A stretch of DNA of 64,000 nucleotides from an uncultured Saprospiraceae bacterium (GCA_937981555.1 CALJOK010000001.1:124001-188000), one strand, 5' to 3'. Counted from the stretch's first letter, positions 1 to 9,296 are shown. A program made the numbers and translations. Notes: generated by a model from the letters alone, not told the origin.

Positions 1-1
1 A

Positions 2-70
2 AATGTGCCTGAAGAGAAAAAGAAGGTTTTGATAAAATTGTCTAATGAATTGATGGGGCGCGAAGTGTAA
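2..70 (+). CDS. 3' end of an unidentified gene (partial)
   Basis: An open frame enters from the left edge and ends with TAA at 68-70, giving 22 residues ending in NELMGREV. The segment is lysine- and glutamate-rich and too short to assign to a family. A hairpin follows 14 bases after the stop, which supports this being a genuine gene end. Confidence 0.55.
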   Translation, partial: NVPEEKKKVLIKLSNELMGREV

Positions 71-83
71 GATAAAATAGGTG

Positions 84-121
84 AAAAAAAAAAAGAGGCA
101 ACCAACTTGATTGGTTACCCC
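84..121 (+). terminator. A-tract hairpin after the first gene
   Basis: A run of about eleven A residues precedes a stem in which ACCAA pairs with TTGGT, extended by GAGG/CCTC, around a short loop. On the plus strand no T-run follows. Read on the minus strand it is hairpin plus T-run, a textbook intrinsic terminator that could also stop transcripts from the GNAT gene about 400 bases away. Its direction of action is undecided. Confidence 0.55.
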
Positions 122-521
122 TCACACTATGAAACACTATTTCTTGATTTGTGTAGTTTATCTATAATTTCAAATTATTTTTATATTAACAAAGCTAAAT
201 AAACTTATACAGTTTAATATAAAATATAATTAGTAGGTAATAATCTGTTTGAACAATCTACTTTATTATTTTTAATAAAGTTTAGAAGTCATGGAAGGAT
301 AATTTGGAATAGGTATAGATATTAAATCTTCCGCTAATATAAAGCTAAGAGTTCAATAAATCCAAAAAAAGCTTTAAAAAAAGAATTCATTAAAATTTTA
401 TTAAACTGGTTAAATGCATAAAGTTTATACTTAAGTAGTAGTAGTATAAATAAAAAAGCGTTGATAGATAGTTGTTTACAAAGATGATAAATGTATATAT
501 GTAATTAATTTCAGAGGAAGT
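122..521. other. AT-rich intergenic region without a recognisable gene
   Basis: About 400 bases between the hairpin and the minus-strand GNAT gene. The only open frame noticed is a 12-codon ATG frame at 129-167 (MKHYFLICVVYL), too short to defend. There is no tRNA-like fold and no good promoter match. Confidence 0.5.
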
Positions 522-968
522 TTACTTGAAAATTATTTTTACGTTCCACCATTCCTTTTCAATAATTGCTTGATTTTTTTCATAAAATCGAATTGCTGGT
601 TCATTCCAGTCCAAAACTTGCCATTTTACCATAGTCGCATTCATTTCTTTTGCTTCAACTAAAAATTGGTCAAATAGCAACTGTCCTACACCTTGTTTAC
701 GATAAGCTTCTGTTACTACAAAATCTTCCAAGTATACCATTCTACCTTTCCAGGTACTCCATGTTATATAATAGATACAAGTTCCGATAACCTTTCCATT
801 ATGTTCTGCAACTATAGTTTGGAAAACCTGTGCATTAAAGTTTTTTTCATAATCTGCTAAAGTAGCTGTTACTGCATTAGGTTCATTTTCATAGACTGCA
901 AGCTCGACTACTAAATCATAAATAGCTTTTAAATCATTAGTATCGGCCTTTCTTATTGTATAATTCAT
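522..968 (-). CDS. GNAT family N-acetyltransferase (diamine/thialysine acetyltransferase-like)
   Basis: A 148-residue protein that should transfer an acetyl group from acetyl-CoA to a small amine in the cytoplasm. The N-terminus (MNYTIRKADTNDLKAIYDLV) is the usual first strand and helix of the fold. The acetyl-CoA loop is RKQGVGQLLFDQ near residue 93, followed by WNEPAIRFYEKN near residue 124, a block typical of spermidine/thialysine acetyltransferases. I chose the ATG at 968; a longer frame to 1037 would add an atypical 23-residue leader beginning with GTG or a similar codon. The gene stands alone, divergent from the ribosomal block. The substrate is inferred only from family resemblance. 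Confidence 0.85.
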   Translation of the reverse strand: MNYTIRKADTNDLKAIYDLVVELAVYENEPNAVTATLADYEKNFNAQVFQTIVAEHNGKVIGTCIYYITWSTWKGRMVYLEDFVVTEAYRKQGVGQLLFDQFLVEAKEMNATMVKWQVLDWNEPAIRFYEKNQAIIEKEWWNVKIIFK

Positions 969-1104
969 GCGTTTAGTTTTGAAAATTGAACAATGTAAAG
1001 AATTTAAAATTGCTTTCAAATTAGGGGTGATAACCAATTAATATAGGCGTAAAGATTAAAAAGAAAAGAAAACTCAAAAACCTTTAATTATTTTGTCATA
1101 AACT

Positions 1105-1135
1105 TTTGATAAAAAGAGAAATAAATATATCTTTG
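1105..1135 (+). promoter_or_regulatory. Bacteroidota-type promoter of the str operon
   Basis: TTTG at 1105-1108 and TATCTTTG at 1128-1135 are separated by exactly 19 bases. This matches the Bacteroidota primary sigma factor consensus (-33 TTTG, -7 TAnnTTTG). Transcription would begin about 1140, leaving a leader of roughly 100 bases before rpsL. Confidence 0.85.
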
Positions 1136-1139
1136 CACT

Positions 1140-1198
1140 CGCTTTAAGAAACGCTAGAATAAAAGCGTAAAAAAACCTTTGAAAACAAGGGTTTTTTT
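1140..1198 (+). promoter_or_regulatory. rpsL leader with two hairpins
   Basis: Right after the predicted start of transcription, CGCTTT (1140-1145) can pair with AAAGCG (1162-1167). A second hairpin pairs AAAAAACC (1169 on) with GGTTTTTT and ends in a T-run. The second resembles an attenuator. The leader may control the str operon, but which protein binds it, if any, is unknown. Confidence 0.4.
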
Positions 1199-1244
1199 AA
1201 ACGAGATTAGAAGATTTTTAATAAAAATATAAAAATACGTATTT

Positions 1245-1619
1245 ATGCCTACTATTAATCAGCTTGTTCGGAAAGGCAGAAAGCAGATCATTGTTAAGAG
1301 TAAAACTCGTGCATTAGAAGCGTGTCCACAGAAACGTGGAGTATGTACTCGTGTATACACAACTACTCCTAAGAAGCCAAATTCAGCTTTGCGTAAAGTT
1401 GCTAAGGTTCGATTGACTAATGGTCATGAAGTGATTTGTTATATTCCAGGAGAGGGTCACAATTTGCAAGAGCACTCAATCGTGTTGATTAGAGGAGGTC
1501 GTGTAAAAGATTTACCTGGGGTTCGATATACAATCGTTCGTGGTGCTTTGGATACAGCAGGTGTAACTGATCGGTTACAAAGTCGATCTAAGTACGGAAC
1601 TAAACGACCTAAGAAATAG
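1245..1619 (+). CDS. rpsL: 30S ribosomal protein S12 (uS12)
   Basis: A 124-residue small-subunit protein that lines the decoding centre and is the usual site of streptomycin-resistance mutations. The diagnostic KPNSA loop lies at residues 44-48 and PGVRY at 91-95; the tail ends [10 protein letters not shown] as in other bacteria, and the length is the bacterial norm. It is the first gene of the str operon, followed by rpsG and fusA, and sits about 105 bases after a strong promoter. The lysine of the TPKKPNSA segment is present, so nothing suggests a streptomycin-resistance allele. Confidence 0.98.
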   Translation: MPTINQLVRKGRKQIIVKSKTRALEACPQKRGVCTRVYTTTPKKPNSALRKVAKVRLTNGHEVICYIPGEGHNLQEHSIVLIRGGRVKDLPGVRYTIVRGALDTAGVTDRLQSRSKYGTKRPKK

Positions 1620-1711
1620 GGTTTTAATTAAATTAATTTAATAAGGATTTGATTACGAGGAATTCATAAAATTAAAGGAATCGTAATCTTCAATCAACAA
1701 TTCATAATAAG

Positions 1712-2185
1712 ATGCGTAAAAGAAAGCCAAAATTAAGAGTCATTGCTCCAGATCCAAGATATAATGATCCAATGGTGACTCAGTTCGTGAATATGTTAAT
1801 GTATAGTGGTAAAAAATCTACAGCATTATCAGTATTCTATGATGCAATGGATTTGATCAAAGATCGAACGAAAGAAAATGAGCATGGCATCTGGAAAAAA
1901 GCGATTAATAACGCAATGCCACAAGTTGAGGTACGAAGTAAAAGAATTGGTGGTGCGACTTTTCAAATTCCAACTGAGATTCGAGCGAAGAGGAAATTGT
2001 CAATCGGAGTTAAATGGTTGATTAAGTTTTCAAGAGAAAGAAGTGGAAAAGGTTATGCTGAAAAATTAGCAGCAGAGTTGATCGCAGCAAGCAAAGGCGA
2101 AGGTGCAGCGGTTAAAAGAAAAGAAGATACTCATAGAATGGCAGAGGCTAATAGAGCATTTGCACATTTCAAAAGTAGAAGATAG
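1712..2185 (+). CDS. rpsG: 30S ribosomal protein S7 (uS7)
   Basis: A 157-residue protein that starts assembly of the 30S head and contacts the E-site tRNA. The N-terminal block ([19 protein letters not shown]) and the later [16 protein letters not shown] and [14 protein letters not shown] segments are typical uS7. It lies between rpsL and fusA in the standard str order. The 92-base spacer after rpsL contains a possible weak pairing of GATTACGA with its complement (TCGTAATC); S7 is the autoregulator of this operon in E. coli, but I cannot show an S7 site here. Confidence 0.98.
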   Translation: MRKRKPKLRVIAPDPRYNDPMVTQFVNMLMYSGKKSTALSVFYDAMDLIKDRTKENEHGIWKKAINNAMPQVEVRSKRIGGATFQIPTEIRAKRKLSIGVKWLIKFSRERSGKGYAEKLAAELIAASKGEGAAVKRKEDTHRMAEANRAFAHFKSRR

Positions 2186-2243
2186 TAGATAACATAACCT
2201 GTTCTCAAATCAACAAATTAATTAATCACATTATCTTATTATC

Positions 2244-4379
2244 ATGGCAAGAGATTTAAAATTAACCAGAAATATCGGAATTGCGGCTCATATTGATGCT
2301 GGTAAAACTACCACTACTGAGCGTATTCTTTATTATACCGGTTTAAGTCATAAGATCGGTGAGGTGCACGATGGTGCAGCTACAATGGATTGGATGGAGC
2401 AAGAGCAGGAGCGTGGAATTACTATTACATCAGCAGCAACTAAGACTAGTTGGGACTGGCAAGATCAAGAATATACAGTAAATATTATTGATACTCCGGG
2501 ACACGTTGATTTTACAGTTGAGGTTGAACGTTCATTAAGAGTATTAGATGGTACTGTTGCATTGTTTTGTGCAGTATCAGGTGTAGAGCCACAGTCTGAA
2601 ACAGTTTGGAGACAAGCTAACAGATATAAAGTGCCTCGTATCGGTTTTGTAAATAAAATGGATAGAACTGGAGCTGATTTTTTACATGTTGTAAATGACG
2701 TTCGAAATAAATTAGGTGCAAACGCAATTCCTCTTCAATTACCAATCGGTGCTGAAGAAACATTTAAAGGAGTTGTTGATTTGATGACTGGTGAGGCGAT
2801 CGTATGGAATGAAGAAGATAGAGGGATGACTTATGAAGTTATTCCAGTACCAGAAGATATGGTTGAGTTAGTAGCGGAATACCGTGAAAAGTTAGTTGAA
2901 GCTGTAGCGGAATATGATGACACTTTGATGGAGAAATTCTTCGAAGATCCAGATTCAATTACAATTGAAGAGATGAGAGATGCGATCAGAAAGGCTACTA
3001 TCGATATGACGATTTGCCCAATGATGTGTGGTTCTGCTTTTAAGAACAAAGGAGTTCAGGCATTATTAGATGCAGTTTGTACTTTCTTACCTTCTCCAAT
3101 GGATATTGAAGCTATTGAAGGAATCAATCCTGATACAGATGAGCCTATTACTAGACAACCAGATGTAAATGAACCATTTGCTGCATTAGCATTCAAGATT
3201 GCAACAGATCCTTTTGTAGGTCGATTAGCATTCTTTAGAGTTTACTCTGGAGCATTAGATGCAGGTTCATATATTTTGAATACTCGTTCAGGTAAGAAAG
3301 AACGTATTTCAAGGATTTACCAAATGCACTCTAATAAACAAAATCCAATTGATAGAGTAGAAGCAGGTGATATTGCGGCGGGTGTTGGATTCAAAGATTT
3401 GAGAACTGGTGATACGATTTGTGATGAAAAGCATCCAATTGTATTAGAAAGTATGACTTTTCCTGATCCAGTAATTGGAGTAGCTGTTGAACCAAAAACT
3501 CAAAAAGATTTGGATAAATTAGGAATGGCTTTAGCAAAATTAGCTGAAGAAGATCCTACATTTAAAGTTAAATACGACGAGGACACTAACCAAACCATAA
3601 TTAGTGGAATGGGTGAGTTACATTTAGAAATCATCGTTGATCGTCTTAGACGTGAATTCGGGGTAGAATGTAATCAAGGTGCACCTCAGGTAAATTATAG
3701 AGAAGCATTACGTGCTTCAACTTCTCACCGAGAGCGTTTGAAAAAACAATCAGGTGGATCTGGGTTATTCGCAGACATGGAATTTGAATTAGGCCCAGCC
3801 GATGAAGAATTTTTGGAAAGCGAAGATTTCAAAAATGGAAAAGTCAAACTTCAATTCGAATGGGGTATCGTTGGTGGATCTATTGATAAGAATTATCAAA
3901 AGCCAATTCGCGATGGTTTCGTTTCAATGATGGATAATGGTATCCTTGCAGGATACAGTATCAATGCAATGAAAGTAAGAGTTTATGATGGTTCTATGCA
4001 CGCGGTGGATTCTAAACCAATTGCATTCGAATTATGTGCTAAAGAAGGTTTCAAAGCAGCAGCTAAGAAATGTAAACCAACACTTTTGGAACCAATCATG
4101 AAATTAGAAGTAACTACTCCTGAAGATTATGTAGGTTCTGTAATTGGTGATTTGAATAGACGAAGAGGTTTGCCGAAAGGTCAAGAAGCAAGGACAGGTG
4201 GAGCCGTAGCAGTTCAAGCAGATGTGCCTTTATCTGAGATGTTTGGATATGTAACTTCACTTAGAACTATTACTTCAGGTCGAGCAAGTTCTACAATGGA
4301 ATTTTCACATTATGCTCCTCCTCCGAAAAGTATTGCAGAAGAAGTAATCGCTAAAGCAAAAGGCGAAATTAACGTATAA
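2244..4379 (+). CDS. fusA: Translation elongation factor G
   Basis: A 711-residue GTPase that drives ribosomal translocation. The G domain has AHIDAGKTT (15-23), the switch II DTPGH (83-87) and NKMD (137-140), followed by EF-G domains II to [17 protein letters not shown] near the C-terminus is typical of domain V. Length and motifs are those of the classical translational EF-G rather than a recycling-only EF-G2 paralogue, which agrees with its str operon position. A strong hairpin lies 8 bases after the stop. Confidence 0.98.
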   Translation: MARDLKLTRNIGIAAHIDAGKTTTTERILYYTGLSHKIGEVHDGAATMDWMEQEQERGITITSAATKTSWDWQDQEYTVNIIDTPGHVDFTVEVERSLRVLDGTVALFCAVSGVEPQSETVWRQANRYKVPRIGFVNKMDRTGADFLHVVNDVRNKLGANAIPLQLPIGAEETFKGVVDLMTGEAIVWNEEDRGMTYEVIPVPEDMVELVAEYREKLVEAVAEYDDTLMEKFFEDPDSITIEEMRDAIRKATIDMTICPMMCGSAFKNKGVQALLDAVCTFLPSPMDIEAIEGINPDTDEPITRQPDVNEPFAALAFKIATDPFVGRLAFFRVYSGALDAGSYILNTRSGKKERISRIYQMHSNKQNPIDRVEAGDIAAGVGFKDLRTGDTICDEKHPIVLESMTFPDPVIGVAVEPKTQKDLDKLGMALAKLAEEDPTFKVKYDEDTNQTIISGMGELHLEIIVDRLRREFGVECNQGAPQVNYREALRASTSHRERLKKQSGGSGLFADMEFELGPADEEFLESEDFKNGKVKLQFEWGIVGGSIDKNYQKPIRDGFVSMMDNGILAGYSINAMKVRVYDGSMHAVDSKPIAFELCAKEGFKAAAKKCKPTLLEPIMKLEVTTPEDYVGSVIGDLNRRRGLPKGQEARTGGAVAVQADVPLSEMFGYVTSLRTITSGRASSTMEFSHYAPPPKSIAEEVIAKAKGEINV

Positions 4380-4387
4380 AAAATGAG

Positions 4388-4415
4388 CCGAGCCATGGTT
4401 CAACTCATGGCTCGG
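4388..4415 (+). terminator. Strong hairpin between fusA and rpsJ
   Basis: CCGAGCCATG (4388-4397) is a perfect 10-bp match to CATGGCTCGG (4406-4415) around an 8-base loop. A short A-run precedes it and no T-run follows on the plus strand; the T-run is on the minus strand. It lies exactly where the str operon would end and the S10 operon begin, so it may terminate, process or stabilise the fusA message. Confidence 0.5.
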
Positions 4416-4461
4416 ATTATTGAAAGATAAATAATTAATAATTTAACCATACCAACAGGTT

Positions 4462-4770
4462 ATGAATCAGAAAATCAGAATCAAACTCCGTTCTTACGAT
4501 CACAATTTAGTGGATAAGTCAACGGAGAAAATTGTAAAGACCGTCAAGAACTCTGGCGCTGTCGTTACTGGTCCGATTCCGCTGCCTACTGAAAAGAAGA
4601 TTTTCACCGTGCTACGATCTCCGCACGTGAATAAAAAATCTCGAGAACAATTTCAGTTGCGGACTCACAAAAGATTAATCGAAATCTATACTCCTACACA
4701 GAAAACTGTAGATGCACTTTCTAAATTGGAATTGCCATCAGGAGTAGATATTCAAGTAAAATTGACTTAA
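4462..4770 (+). CDS. rpsJ: 30S ribosomal protein S10 (uS10)
   Basis: A 102-residue protein of the 30S head, also known as the transcription antitermination factor NusE. It starts [20 protein letters not shown] and contains [28 protein letters not shown], the universal uS10 core. It opens the S10 operon. Unusually long spacers lie on both sides: 82 bases with a hairpin before it and 169 bases with a structured region after it, so its expression may be set separately from rplC onward. Confidence 0.98.
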   Translation: MNQKIRIKLRSYDHNLVDKSTEKIVKTVKNSGAVVTGPIPLPTEKKIFTVLRSPHVNKKSREQFQLRTHKRLIEIYTPTQKTVDALSKLELPSGVDIQVKLT

Positions 4771-4819
4771 TAATTTAGGTCGAGAAGTCTTTTGTAATTT
4801 TTTTTGTAAAAAAAGAATT

Positions 4820-4922
4820 CCTGAATAGCTCAGGAAATACAGTCCATAACTGGAAGTGTGAAATCTCGAATTTCCCACCTTCCCGTTCCGCCCTGCGCGC
4901 TGATATTTCTAATCCATTCAGG
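4820..4922 (+). promoter_or_regulatory. Candidate structured leader RNA upstream of rplC
   Basis: The spacer folds by eye into a closed structure. An outer stem pairs CCTGAAT (4820-4826) with ATTCAGG (4916-4922); an inner stem pairs GAAATA (4834-4839) with TATTTC (4904-4909). A central hairpin runs from 4852 to 4883 with about 12 pairs, one mismatch, one bulge and a CTCGA loop. A GC-rich single-stranded stretch (4884-4900) stands out against the AT-rich spacers. It ends 17 bases before the rplC ATG. By analogy with L4 control of the S10 operon in other bacteria it may bind a ribosomal protein; that is inference. Confidence 0.5.
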
Positions 4923-4939
4923 ATGTCAAATAAATCAAT

Positions 4940-5611
4940 ATGAACGGTTTAATAGGTAAAAAACTCGGAATGACCAGCATATTTAATGAAGCTGGAAAAA
5001 ACATTGCTTGTACTGTCATTGAAGCTGGACCTTGTGTAATTACACAAGTGAAGACGGAAGAATCTGATGGTTATGAAGCATTGCAACTTGGTTTCGCAGA
5101 AGCAAAAGAGAAGAATACTCCTAATCCAATGATGGGACACTTCAAAAATGCTGAGACGACTCCAAAACGAAAAGTTGTCGAATTTCGAAATTTTGATTTG
5201 GATAGTTTAGTTCCTCAAACTGACGAAAATGGAGAAGCTCTTGAAGTTACCGAAAAAAGCTTAGGAAGCGTTTTAGGAATAACTGAAGTTTTTTCAGAAG
5301 GTGATATTGTAAATGTAGTTGGAACTTCGAAAGGTAAAGGTTTTCAAGGGGTTGTAAAACGTCACGGCTTTAAAGGTGTGAATGATGCAACTCACGGTCA
5401 GCATAATAGACAAAGAGCTCCTGGATCTATTGGGGCTGCATCTTATCCGGCGAAAGTATTTAAAGGAATGAGGATGGCAGGACGAATGGGGGGAGATAGA
5501 ATCAAAACTAGAAACTTAGAGATCCTTAAAATGTTCCCTGAGAAAAATTTAATCCTAGTTAAAGGAGCAGTTCCTGGACATAAAGGAGCTTATGTAGTTA
5601 TTGAAAAATAA
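4940..5611 (+). CDS. rplC: 50S ribosomal protein L3 (uL3)
   Basis: A 223-residue early-assembly protein reaching the peptidyl-transferase centre. [20 protein letters not shown] is the family N-terminus. The loop that contacts 23S rRNA is visible as [21 protein letters not shown], including the glutamine normally methylated by PrmB, and [12 protein letters not shown] follows. It is slightly longer than the 205-215 typical length because of an insert around residues 70-95. It follows the candidate leader RNA and precedes rplD. Confidence 0.98.
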   Translation: MNGLIGKKLGMTSIFNEAGKNIACTVIEAGPCVITQVKTEESDGYEALQLGFAEAKEKNTPNPMMGHFKNAETTPKRKVVEFRNFDLDSLVPQTDENGEALEVTEKSLGSVLGITEVFSEGDIVNVVGTSKGKGFQGVVKRHGFKGVNDATHGQHNRQRAPGSIGAASYPAKVFKGMRMAGRMGGDRIKTRNLEILKMFPEKNLILVKGAVPGHKGAYVVIEK

Positions 5612-5671
5612 CTTTTTCGATAAACCTTATTGCGAAGTATCAAACTTGTAAAAAGATAAAAACATCACATC

Positions 5672-6301
5672 ATGAAATTAGATGTAAAAAGTATAGATGG
5701 CAAAGATTGTGGTAGATCAGTAGATTTGCCAGACGATATCTTCGGTATCGAGCCAAACGAACATGCAGTTTATCTTGCAGTTAAACAATATTTGGCTAAT
5801 CAACGTCAAGGAACTCACTCTGCAAAAGAAAGAAATGCAGTTGCAGGTTCTACTAAAAAGATTAAACGTCAGAAGGGTACGGGTACAGCTCGTGCAGGTG
5901 ATATTAAATCTCCTATTTTTAGAGGTGGAGGTCGAGTTTTTGGACCAAGACCAAGAACTTATGGAATTAAATTGAATAAAAAAGTAGCTCGTTTAGCTCG
6001 TAAGTCAGCATTGACTTCAAAAGCACAGGCAGGTTCTATTATTGTTATCGAAGATATCAAGTGGGATGCTCCAAAAACGAAAAACTTTACTGGAGTAATA
6101 AACAGTTTGGAATTAGCAGGGAAAAAATCAATTTTCGTAATTGCTGAAGACAATCAGAATGTTTACTTATCTAGCAGAAATGTTCAAAAAACTAAAGTAT
6201 TGCGTGCACAAGATTTAAGCACATATGATGTGATGAACTCTGGTACTTTAGTTATTTCTGAAGGAGCTATTGAAAAGATTAAAGCAACTTTTGCAAATTA
6301 A
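5672..6301 (+). CDS. rplD: 50S ribosomal protein L4 (uL4)
   Basis: A 209-residue protein whose extended loop lines the peptide exit tunnel. The basic loop is clear: KKIKRQKGTGTARAGD, then FRGGGRVFGPRPRTY. In E. coli L4 represses its own S10 operon by binding the leader; here the only comparable structured leader is upstream of rplC. Gene order rplC-rplD-rplW is standard. Confidence 0.98.
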   Translation: MKLDVKSIDGKDCGRSVDLPDDIFGIEPNEHAVYLAVKQYLANQRQGTHSAKERNAVAGSTKKIKRQKGTGTARAGDIKSPIFRGGGRVFGPRPRTYGIKLNKKVARLARKSALTSKAQAGSIIVIEDIKWDAPKTKNFTGVINSLELAGKKSIFVIAEDNQNVYLSSRNVQKTKVLRAQDLSTYDVMNSGTLVISEGAIEKIKATFAN

Positions 6302-6366
6302 TTAGTTGATTATTTGACATCTGGGTTTTCAAAATAGATGACAAACAACGAATAACAATATTCAAA

Positions 6367-6663
6367 ATGGCAAAGAACATTATTATCAAACCAATTATTA
6401 CAGAAAAAGCAGAGGCTTTATCTGAAAACTTGGGACAGTACAGCTTTATTGTTGACAAAAGGTCAAATAAAGTTCAGATCAGAAAGGCTGTTGAGAAGCA
6501 ATTCAACGTATCAGTTGATTCTGTCAACACGATTAATATGCCTAAGAAATCTAAATCTAGAAATACACGTTCTGGGGTTGTTAAAGGAGCCGTTTCTGGC
6601 TACAAAAAAGCAATCATTACCCTTTCAGAAGGGGAGAACATTGATTTCTTTGGAGATATATAA
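6367..6663 (+). CDS. rplW: 50S ribosomal protein L23 (uL23)
   Basis: A 98-residue protein at the mouth of the exit tunnel, docking site for trigger factor and SRP. IIKPIITEKAEALSENLGQYSF and DKRSNKVQIRKAVEKQFNV are the family core, and the basic SRNTRSGVVKGAVSGYKKA loop is the tunnel-facing extension. Length is normal and the order between rplD and rplB is standard. No unusual feature. Confidence 0.97.
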   Translation: MAKNIIIKPIITEKAEALSENLGQYSFIVDKRSNKVQIRKAVEKQFNVSVDSVNTINMPKKSKSRNTRSGVVKGAVSGYKKAIITLSEGENIDFFGDI

Positions 6664-6710
6664 TTAGTTATTTGTAATACAAATAACCAACAATAAAAAC
6701 TTTTTAGAAG

Positions 6711-7538
6711 ATGCCAGTTAAAAAATATAATCCAATTACTCCAGGTCTTCGTCACCGTGTAGGTAATGATTACTCTATCTTAACGACAGATAAACCTGAA
6801 AAAAGTTTGATTACTCCTATTAAAAGAACAGGAGGAAGAAACAATTCAGGTAAAATGACCATGCGGAACAGAGGTGGAGGACACAAACGTCGCTACCGTG
6901 TCATCGATTTCAAAAGAAATAAAGATGAAATGTCAGCAACGGTTAAAACTATCGAGTACGATCCAAATAGAACTGCATTCATTGCATTAGTAGAATACCA
7001 AGATGGTGAGAAAAGATACATTCTTGCCCCAAATGGTTTGCAAGTAGGTGCTGAAATCAAATCTGGGAAAGGCGCTACTCCTGATATAGGAAATACACTT
7101 TTTTTAAGTGAAATTCCATTAGGATCTACTATTCATGCTATTGAAATGCAACCTGGAAAAGGTGCTGCATTATCTAGAAGTGCAGGAACTTATGGTACAC
7201 TTTCAAGTCGTGAAGGAAAATATGCGATTATCAAATTGCCTTCAGGTGAGGTTCGGAGAATCTTATTGACTTGTAGAGCAACTATGGGCGTAACTTCTAA
7301 CCCTGATCATGGTCTTCAAGTTTTAGGAAAAGCTGGAAGAAAGAGATGGTTAGGAAGAAGACCACGAGTTAGAGGGGTTGCGATGAATCCAGTTGATCAC
7401 CCAATGGGTGGTGGTGAAGGTAAATCTTCAGGTGGACATCCACGATCTAGAACTGGTATTATGGCAAAAGGTCAAAAAACTAGAAATAGAAAGAAACACT
7501 CTGAGAAATTAATTATCTCTAAGAGAAAAAGTAAATAA
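6711..7538 (+). CDS. rplB: 50S ribosomal protein L2 (uL2)
   Basis: A 275-residue protein needed for subunit joining and peptidyl transfer. Features are [20 protein letters not shown] near residue 40 and the highly conserved [18 protein letters not shown] near residue 225, which holds the histidine close to the catalytic centre. The C-terminal basic tail is complete. Located in standard order before rpsS. Confidence 0.98.
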   Translation: MPVKKYNPITPGLRHRVGNDYSILTTDKPEKSLITPIKRTGGRNNSGKMTMRNRGGGHKRRYRVIDFKRNKDEMSATVKTIEYDPNRTAFIALVEYQDGEKRYILAPNGLQVGAEIKSGKGATPDIGNTLFLSEIPLGSTIHAIEMQPGKGAALSRSAGTYGTLSSREGKYAIIKLPSGEVRRILLTCRATMGVTSNPDHGLQVLGKAGRKRWLGRRPRVRGVAMNPVDHPMGGGEGKSSGGHPRSRTGIMAKGQKTRNRKKHSEKLIISKRKSK

Positions 7539-7607
7539 TAATTAATATTATTAATTGTAAATTCTTGGTAATCAGGTTTTTATAATTAAAATTAACCATA
7601 ATTCAAA

Positions 7608-7871
7608 ATGGCTAGATCACTTAGAAAAGGACCGTACGTTTTTCACAAACTCTTGGTCAAATTAGCGAAAGCAAAGGACACCAAAAAGAAGACTGTTATC
7701 AAAACATGGTCACGTTCTTCTATGATTATCCCTACTATGGTAGGTGAGACCATCGCAGTTCATAATGGGAAAACTTTTGTTCCTGTTTTTGTAACAGAAA
7801 ACATGGTAGGTCATAAATTAGGTGAATTTTCTCCAACACGTAACTTCCGAGGTCACGCAGGTAGGAAATAA
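7608..7871 (+). CDS. rpsS: 30S ribosomal protein S19 (uS19)
   Basis: An 87-residue protein of the 30S head that works with S13 near the A-site t[19 protein letters not shown], the [21 protein letters not shown] core and [17 protein letters not shown] are diagnostic. Standard position between rplB and rplV. Confidence 0.98.
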   Translation: MARSLRKGPYVFHKLLVKLAKAKDTKKKTVIKTWSRSSMIIPTMVGETIAVHNGKTFVPVFVTENMVGHKLGEFSPTRNFRGHAGRK

Positions 7872-7921
7872 AAGAAATAAGCATTTTTAATTCTGAATAT
7901 GAACGCTGAATTTTGAAAAAA

Positions 7922-7950
7922 TCAAGATTCAAGATTCAAGATTCAAAATC
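7922..7950 (+). repeat. Three tandem 7-bp repeats before rplV
   Basis: AAGATTC occurs three times in succession (7924-7944), flanked by similar partial copies, in the 88-base spacer between rpsS and rplV. It resembles simple AT-rich intergenic repeats and has no evident function. Copy-number variation would change the rpsS-rplV spacing. Confidence 0.6.
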
Positions 7951-7959
7951 ATTATAATA

Positions 7960-8361
7960 ATGGAAGCAGTAGCTAAACTTAAAAATTGTCCAATGTCTCC
8001 TCGCAAAATGCGATTAGTGGTGGATAACATTCGTGGTAAAAATGTGGAAGATGCTTTAAATATTTTAAAGTTCACCAAAAAAGAAGCTGCCACTTGGTTG
8101 GAGAAAGTAGTCGTATCTGCTATCTCTAATTGGGAAAACAAACATGATGGTGCTGCTGATGCAGATGACCACAAATTGTTTATCAAAACAGCATTTGTTG
8201 ATGGCGGAACTATGTTAAAGCGTTTTCGACCAGCTCCTCATGGACGAGCTCATAGAATTCGTAAAAGAACAAACCACGTTACAATTATTGTTGAAAACCG
8301 TATACCTACAGCTAAAGATCAAGAAGCTGCAACAACTACGGCTAACGACGAAGAAGAATAA
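7960..8361 (+). CDS. rplV: 50S ribosomal protein L22 (uL22)
   Basis: A 133-residue protein whose beta-hairpin reaches into the exit tunnel near the macrolide site. MSPRKMRLVVDNIRGKNVEDAL is the family start and FRPAPHGRAHRIRKRTNHVTIIVE is the tunnel hairpin and last strand. A short polar tail (AKDQEAATTTANDEEE) extends past the usual end. Standard position before rpsC. Confidence 0.97.
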   Translation: MEAVAKLKNCPMSPRKMRLVVDNIRGKNVEDALNILKFTKKEAATWLEKVVVSAISNWENKHDGAADADDHKLFIKTAFVDGGTMLKRFRPAPHGRAHRIRKRTNHVTIIVENRIPTAKDQEAATTTANDEEE

Positions 8362-8420
8362 AATTTTTAAACGATGAATGACGAATGGTTTCATTTTTCT
8401 TTCATCACTAATTTCTAAAT

Positions 8421-9218
8421 ATGGGTCAAAAGACAAATCCAATAGGTAATCGTTTAGGAATCATCAAAGGATGGGAATCTAGCTGGTATGGTGGGAAGAA
8501 CTTTGGTGAAAAAGTAGTTGAAGATGAAAAAATCAGAAACTACCTTAACGCACGTATCAGAAAAGGCGGAATCGCTAAAATCGTTATTGAGCGATCTCTA
8601 AAACGAATTAGTGTAACAATTCACACTTCACGTCCTGGTATCGTAATCGGAAAAGGTGGTCAAGAAGTTGATCGAGTGAGAGAAGAGTTGAAAAAATTGA
8701 CGTCTAAAGATGTTCAAATCAACATTATCGAAATTCGTCGACCAGAAATTAATGCTGCTGTTGTTGCTGAAAGTATTGCTAAACAATTAGAAGCTCGGAT
8801 TAATTATCGAAGAGCATCTAAAATGTCTATCCAAGCAGCAATGCGTGGTGGAGCACAAGGTATCAAAATTAGAGTTTCTGGAAGGTTGAATGGAGCAGAG
8901 ATGGCACGTTCAGAAGAGTTTAAACAAGGACGAACTCCTTTACATACCTTCAGAGCAGACATTGATTATTCTTTGAAAGAAGCTTTGACTGTATATGGTA
9001 AAATTGGTGTAAAAGTGTGGATTTGTAAAGGAGAGATCCTTGGAAAGCCAGACTTGTCTCCAAATGCAGGAGCAAGTAATGAGAAAGGTGGTCGAGGTGG
9101 AGATCGAAGAAGAGGCGGCGGTGGTCGAGGTGGAGATCGAAGAGGTGGCGGCGGCGGTCGAGGTGGAGATCGAAGAGGTGGCGGCGGCGGTCGTGGAAGA
9201 GGTAACGACAATAGGTAA
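8421..9218 (+). CDS. rpsC: 30S ribosomal protein S3 with an RGG-repeat C-terminal tail
   Basis: A 265-residue S3 at the mRNA entry channel. [14 protein letters not shown] is the family start; the KH domain shows the GKGG loop ([17 protein letters not shown]) near residue 78, and the C-terminal S3 domain ([20 protein letters not shown]-like) follows. The core ends near residue 220 (PDLSPNAG). An extra tail of about 40 residues is made of 11-residue repeats reading [11 protein letters not shown], encoded by near-identical 33-bp DNA repeats. RGG tracts in other proteins bind RNA; here that is inference. The last gene before an internal hairpin/promoter region. Confidence 0.97.
   Translation: MGQKTNPIGNRLGIIKGWESSWYGGKNFGEKVVEDEKIRNYLNARIRKGGIAKIVIERSLKRISVTIHTSRPGIVIGKGGQEVDRVREELKKLTSKDVQINIIEIRRPEINAAVVAESIAKQLEARINYRRASKMSIQAAMRGGAQGIKIRVSGRLNGAEMARSEEFKQGRTPLHTFRADIDYSLKEALTVYGKIGVKVWICKGEILGKPDLSPNAGASNEKGGRGGDRRRGGGGRGGDRRGGGGGRGGDRRGGGGGRGRGNDNR
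9090..9188 (+). repeat. Three tandem 33-bp repeats encoding the S3 RGG tail
   Basis: Units at 9090-9122, 9123-9155 and 9156-9188. The second and third appear identical and the first differs only near its end, so the array is recent or being homogenised. The unit length is a multiple of three, so gain or loss of copies keeps frame. The GC content is much higher than in the surrounding DNA. Confidence 0.9.
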
Positions 9219-9225
9219 TAATTTC

Positions 9226-9296
9226 TTTAGAAAACCAAGTTTCATAACCTGGTTTTCTAAATGTTTCATAAAAAAGATATTTTTTTTAAAATATCT
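9226..9296 (+). terminator. Two consecutive hairpins after rpsC
   Basis: The first is a perfect 12-bp stem (9226-9237 with 9250-9261). The second pairs AGATATTTT (9275-9283) with AAAATATCT (9288-9296). Together they form a plausible termination or processing zone inside the S10 operon, just before a promoter-like sequence. Neither ends in a long plus-strand T-run, so termination strength is uncertain. Confidence 0.5.

Noticed and set aside
129-167. A 12-codon ORF (MKHYFLICVVYL) near the left end
   Set aside because: Too short, no conserved context and no ribosome-binding or promoter evidence.
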